Source of the DNA: JdFR-22 sp964534325
GTDB taxonomy: Archaea > Halobacteriota > Archaeoglobi > Archaeoglobales > Archaeoglobaceae
Direction: 5' to 3'
DNA length: 64,000 nucleotides
NCBI GenBank assembly: GCA_964534325.1
Contig: CAZHOR010000008.1
Coordinates: forward strand, 1-64,000
A program made the position numbers and the translations under genes. Positions 61,767-64,000 of the stretch are shown here, in pieces (position 1 is the first letter of the stretch; each line of letters starts with the position of its first letter). Under the pieces are notes generated by a model. That model made no database searches. It saw nothing but the letters and a program-made list of their open reading frames with translations, and had not been told where the DNA came from.

Positions 61767-61786
61767 CTAACCACCAATTTAAAAAA

Positions 61787-61999
61787 TCAGAGATTAACTT
61801 CAACTACTTCAGCTTTCTTATCTTGGGTCTCTGCTTCAATTTCAGCGTCATCAATATCAAGATAGAGTTCTATTGCCTCGGTTATATTCTCTATCGCTTC
61901 TTTTTTACTCTCGCCCTGTGAAACACAGCCTGGTAGTGAAGGAACGTAGATAACATAGCCACCCTCCTCAGCTTCCTCAAGTATCACTTTGAATTTCAT
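61787..61999 (-). CDS. hicB: HicB-type antitoxin
   Basis: This 70-residue protein has FKVILEEAEEGGYVIYVPSL and PGCVSQGESKKEAIENITEAI, the partly RNase H-like HicB domain. It ends shortly after, so it lacks the C-terminal DNA-binding domain of longer HicB proteins. The antitoxin gene comes first in this pair. Confidence 0.9.
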   Translation of the reverse strand: MKFKVILEEAEEGGYVIYVPSLPGCVSQGESKKEAIENITEAIELYLDIDDAEIEAETQDKKAEVVEVNL

Positions 62000-62121
62000 A
62001 AGAAAAAATGGGCATGAGAAAGTTAAAAAAGTATTGTTGATAATACAATATAAAACATCTTCACTGAGTACTTGAATCCAAGCACTTTGCCAAGTTTTGA
62101 GTTGAATTAAAGCTTAAAATA

Positions 62122-63051
62122 TTATTGGAAATGGTTATAACCTTTAAACTCCACTCTTTCCTTACCACCATCCTCCAATTCTAAAATAACTCTACCTTCA
62201 TCTCCTTCACCTTCACCCACTTCTCCGATAACGAACCCGTGGGTGCACTGTTCGGCGGTATATACCAGCTGGAAATCACCACCAGAATACAGAAATAATT
62301 CAAGGGCTTTGTCTTTATCGGCGTAGGTGGTTAAATGCTCTAATGGCAGCAATTCCTTTTTTATTACCATATCCACGGCGCTTTTTTTGGCCATGAGGTA
62401 GAGGGAGATAGCGAGGCTATCGCTTATATCCGTCATGGCTTTCGCGTTCTTGGATAGCTCTATTCCCTCTTCAACTCTGGGCTGAGGAGTATAAAGTGAA
62501 GAAGGAAAAGCGGTCTCACTCCTGTTTGTGCCTGAAAAGAGCTGTTCTAGGGTTATTTGTGCTTTACCCAGTGGTCCTGTCAGGCAGATTTTGTCACCTG
62601 GTTTTGCACCGCTCTGGGTTACAAACCTATCTGCTTCTCCTACGGCGAATCCCGAGATATACAGCTCATCGCCAAAATCTATGTCCCCGCCCACTACCGA
62701 GACATCATAGCGGTTTGCAAGCTCCTTAATTCCTTTGAATATTTCTTCATACTTTCCGTCCTTAAGGGCCGCGTCGTCAAGGGTTATGTTGAACAGGAAA
62801 TGCAGAGGCTTTCCTCCACTTCCGGCGATATCGCTGAGGTTTACGGCCAGCGCCATGTACCCCATCTCTTTGGGGAGCATACCGGGTGGAAAATCGGTTT
62901 TCTGGTGGACGCAATCCGTAGTTAGCAGGACATTCTTCCCGCCTATGCTCACTACAGCACAGTCGTCTTCCCCAGATCCCATAAGGACGTCCTTTTTACC
63001 GCTCTCGAAGATTCGGGATGCTATTCTGATCACATCGAACTCGGATGTCAT
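62122..63051 (-). CDS. thiL: Thiamine-monophosphate kinase
   Basis: This 309-residue enzyme phosphorylates thiamine monophosphate to thiamine diphosphate. GSGEDDCAVV, LLTTDCVHQKTDF, MALAVNLSDIAGSGGKP, VVGGDIDFGDELYISGFAVG and MTDISDSLA are ThiL/PurM-type motifs with the metal-binding Asp residues. It starts 10 bases after nep1, so they share a transcript. Confidence 0.94.
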   Translation of the reverse strand: MTSEFDVIRIASRIFESGKKDVLMGSGEDDCAVVSIGGKNVLLTTDCVHQKTDFPPGMLPKEMGYMALAVNLSDIAGSGGKPLHFLFNITLDDAALKDGKYEEIFKGIKELANRYDVSVVGGDIDFGDELYISGFAVGEADRFVTQSGAKPGDKICLTGPLGKAQITLEQLFSGTNRSETAFPSSLYTPQPRVEEGIELSKNAKAMTDISDSLAISLYLMAKKSAVDMVIKKELLPLEHLTTYADKDKALELFLYSGGDFQLVYTAEQCTHGFVIGEVGEGEGDEGRVILELEDGGKERVEFKGYNHFQ

Positions 63052-63061
63052 GACTTAAAAC

Positions 63062-63760
63062 CTACAATCCCTCTAAAATGCAAATGGCCCGGTTCAAGAC
63101 GTAATTGCTGGTGAGAGCCCTCTCACCGAAAGAGACCTGAATAAAACCGTGTTTATCCAGTATATCTAAAGTGCTTTCTGTGTAATCTCCATGGGGAAAG
63201 CCGCCGACACATAACACTATATCTTCTTCGGCTTTAACCCTTTCCTTAAGGTAGTCTTCTTGGTGTTCCCCATTCCCTCTCATAACGATCTTACTGCCTT
63301 CAACAGAGGATAGTAACTCATTCAGGGTAATGTCCAGCACTTCCATGAGCTTTTTATCTCCACCAGTGATCACCTGCTTCTCCAGCAGGCTCTCCATCAA
63401 TCCTTTGAACCGATTGAAGTTTCTTGGCAGTCGGGTCTCACTGTTTACCCATATAATTTTGTCTTCAAGGGTGTGAACGTAAACTTCCATTTCAGTGGAG
63501 ATGGGGGAATCCAGAGCGGATATCAAACAGAAATGAACTATATCTGGTCTCCCCTTCTTCTTGCTGTCCTCCAGAGAAGAAATTGCAGGATAATGTATGG
63601 AATCGTCAAGAATGATCTTTCTGGCAGGCTTATTCCTTCTCCTGGAGTCTCTGGTTATGGACTCGTGAGATGATATGGAACTGGGGACCCTTTCAAGAGA
63701 AGACTCAAGCAGTATGAGCGTGTGCTTCTGCTTCTGATCCTTCGTGTTTTCCGAATACAT
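63062..63760 (-). CDS. nep1: Nep1 (Emg1) rRNA pseudouridine N1-methyltransferase
   Basis: This 232-residue SPOUT methyltransferase has HTLILLESSLERVP near its start, RPDIVHFCLISALDSPIS, NSETRLPRNFNRFKGLMESL, and the SAM-binding knot CVGGFPHGDYTE and FGERALTSNYV. It methylates a conserved 16S rRNA pseudouridine. ATG 63760 has AAGGT upstream and overlaps the end of the neighbouring gene by 56 bases in another frame. Confidence 0.92.
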   Translation of the reverse strand: MYSENTKDQKQKHTLILLESSLERVPSSISSHESITRDSRRRNKPARKIILDDSIHYPAISSLEDSKKKGRPDIVHFCLISALDSPISTEMEVYVHTLEDKIIWVNSETRLPRNFNRFKGLMESLLEKQVITGGDKKLMEVLDITLNELLSSVEGSKIVMRGNGEHQEDYLKERVKAEEDIVLCVGGFPHGDYTESTLDILDKHGFIQVSFGERALTSNYVLNRAICILEGL

Positions 63761-63986
63761 CAATTACCTTGAACTCAACGAAACCAAGGTCCTTTATGTC
63801 GTATTTCCCTATTACGTCCCAGGGGATCTCCCAGTGGTGTGGATGATGGTGATCGGATTCAAAGAACACCTCGGCTTCTGGCTGGGTAACAACCCTCATC
63901 TTATAATCGTAACTCTTCAGAAGTATAACTCTGATGTGCTCCCCTCCCTTGACGCCAAGATCTTCAACCACCTTCTGGGGAGGCAT
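63705..63986 (-). CDS. Unknown small His-rich protein
   Basis: I do not recognise this 93-residue protein. It contains ESDHHHPHHWEIPWDVIGKY and a C-terminal HEGSEAEAHAHTA, so it could bind a metal, and the rest looks like a small beta-rich domain (VILLKSYDYKMRVVTQPEAE). Only 14 bases lie upstream in the window, so promoter and operon partners are not visible. It overlaps nep1 by 56 bases. Confidence 0.6.
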   Translation of the reverse strand: MPPQKVVEDLGVKGGEHIRVILLKSYDYKMRVVTQPEAEVFFESDHHHPHHWEIPWDVIGKYDIKDLGFVEFKVIDVFGKHEGSEAEAHAHTA

Positions 63987-64000
63987 TACAAAGCAGATAT

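Overview
The window is archaeal chromosome, most probably from a euryarchaeon. It carries the large subunit of the D-family DNA polymerase (PolC/DP2), AglB oligosaccharyltransferase, archaeal ribosomal proteins S19e, L39e, L31e and LX, aIF6, PDCD5-like protein, prefoldin alpha, FtsY, a KEOPS subunit (Cgi121), Nep1, archaeal UMP kinase, a NOG1-type GTPase and an archaeal RNase P RNA. Several genes show a TATA-like element about 26 bases before a start codon with no leader, as in archaea. No tRNA or rRNA gene was seen, so I do not assign a class or genus.

Layout. 1-458 is the tail of an IS4-type transposase. 506-14513 and 18485-23156 form a surface-polysaccharide / N-glycosylation region: UTP-glucose uridylyltransferase, a flippase, four GT4-type enzymes, one GT2 enzyme, two epimerases, two alkaline-phosphatase-superfamily enzymes, a B12-binding radical SAM enzyme, a DUF2334 deacetylase-like protein and AglB. 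About 1.48-13.55 kb is visibly AT-rich compared with its flanks. One GT4 gene (18485-19549) is laid out as a circular permutation. Between the two halves, 14.5-18.3 kb holds toxin-antitoxin-like genes, a broken antitoxin gene and a pair of overlapping DUF1670 genes.

23.3-45.9 kb is mixed housekeeping DNA: vapBC, a flavoprotein of the geranylgeranyl-reductase type, intein-bearing polC, a TadA/TadC-like secretion ATPase and membrane pair, a sensorless histidine kinase, one-carbon and metal-related proteins, then Cgi121, a RecA-like protein, hisI, a PIN-ATPase-KH protein, a presenilin homologue, a NOG1-like GTPase and an HTH-CBS regulator. 46.0-50.4 kb is the translation and protein-targeting block: RNase P RNA, YhbY-like, S19e, PDCD5, L39e, L31e, aIF6, LX, prefoldin alpha, FtsY. 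50.5-55.6 kb is one 1684-residue protein made almost only of TPR repeats. 55.8-64 kb carries hemD, the last two common shikimate-pathway genes (aroA, aroC), a HEAT-repeat protein, pyrH, hsp20, hicBA, thiL and nep1.

The most unusual items are the circularly permuted glycosyltransferase, the phosphatase-like / radical SAM / deacetylase group inside the glycan cluster, the PolC intein with Tyr in place of the penultimate His, the roughly 49-repeat TPR protein with a homogenised internal duplication, a perfect 117-bp tandem duplication over the end of aglB, and the DUF1670 pair beside decaying toxin-antitoxin genes.
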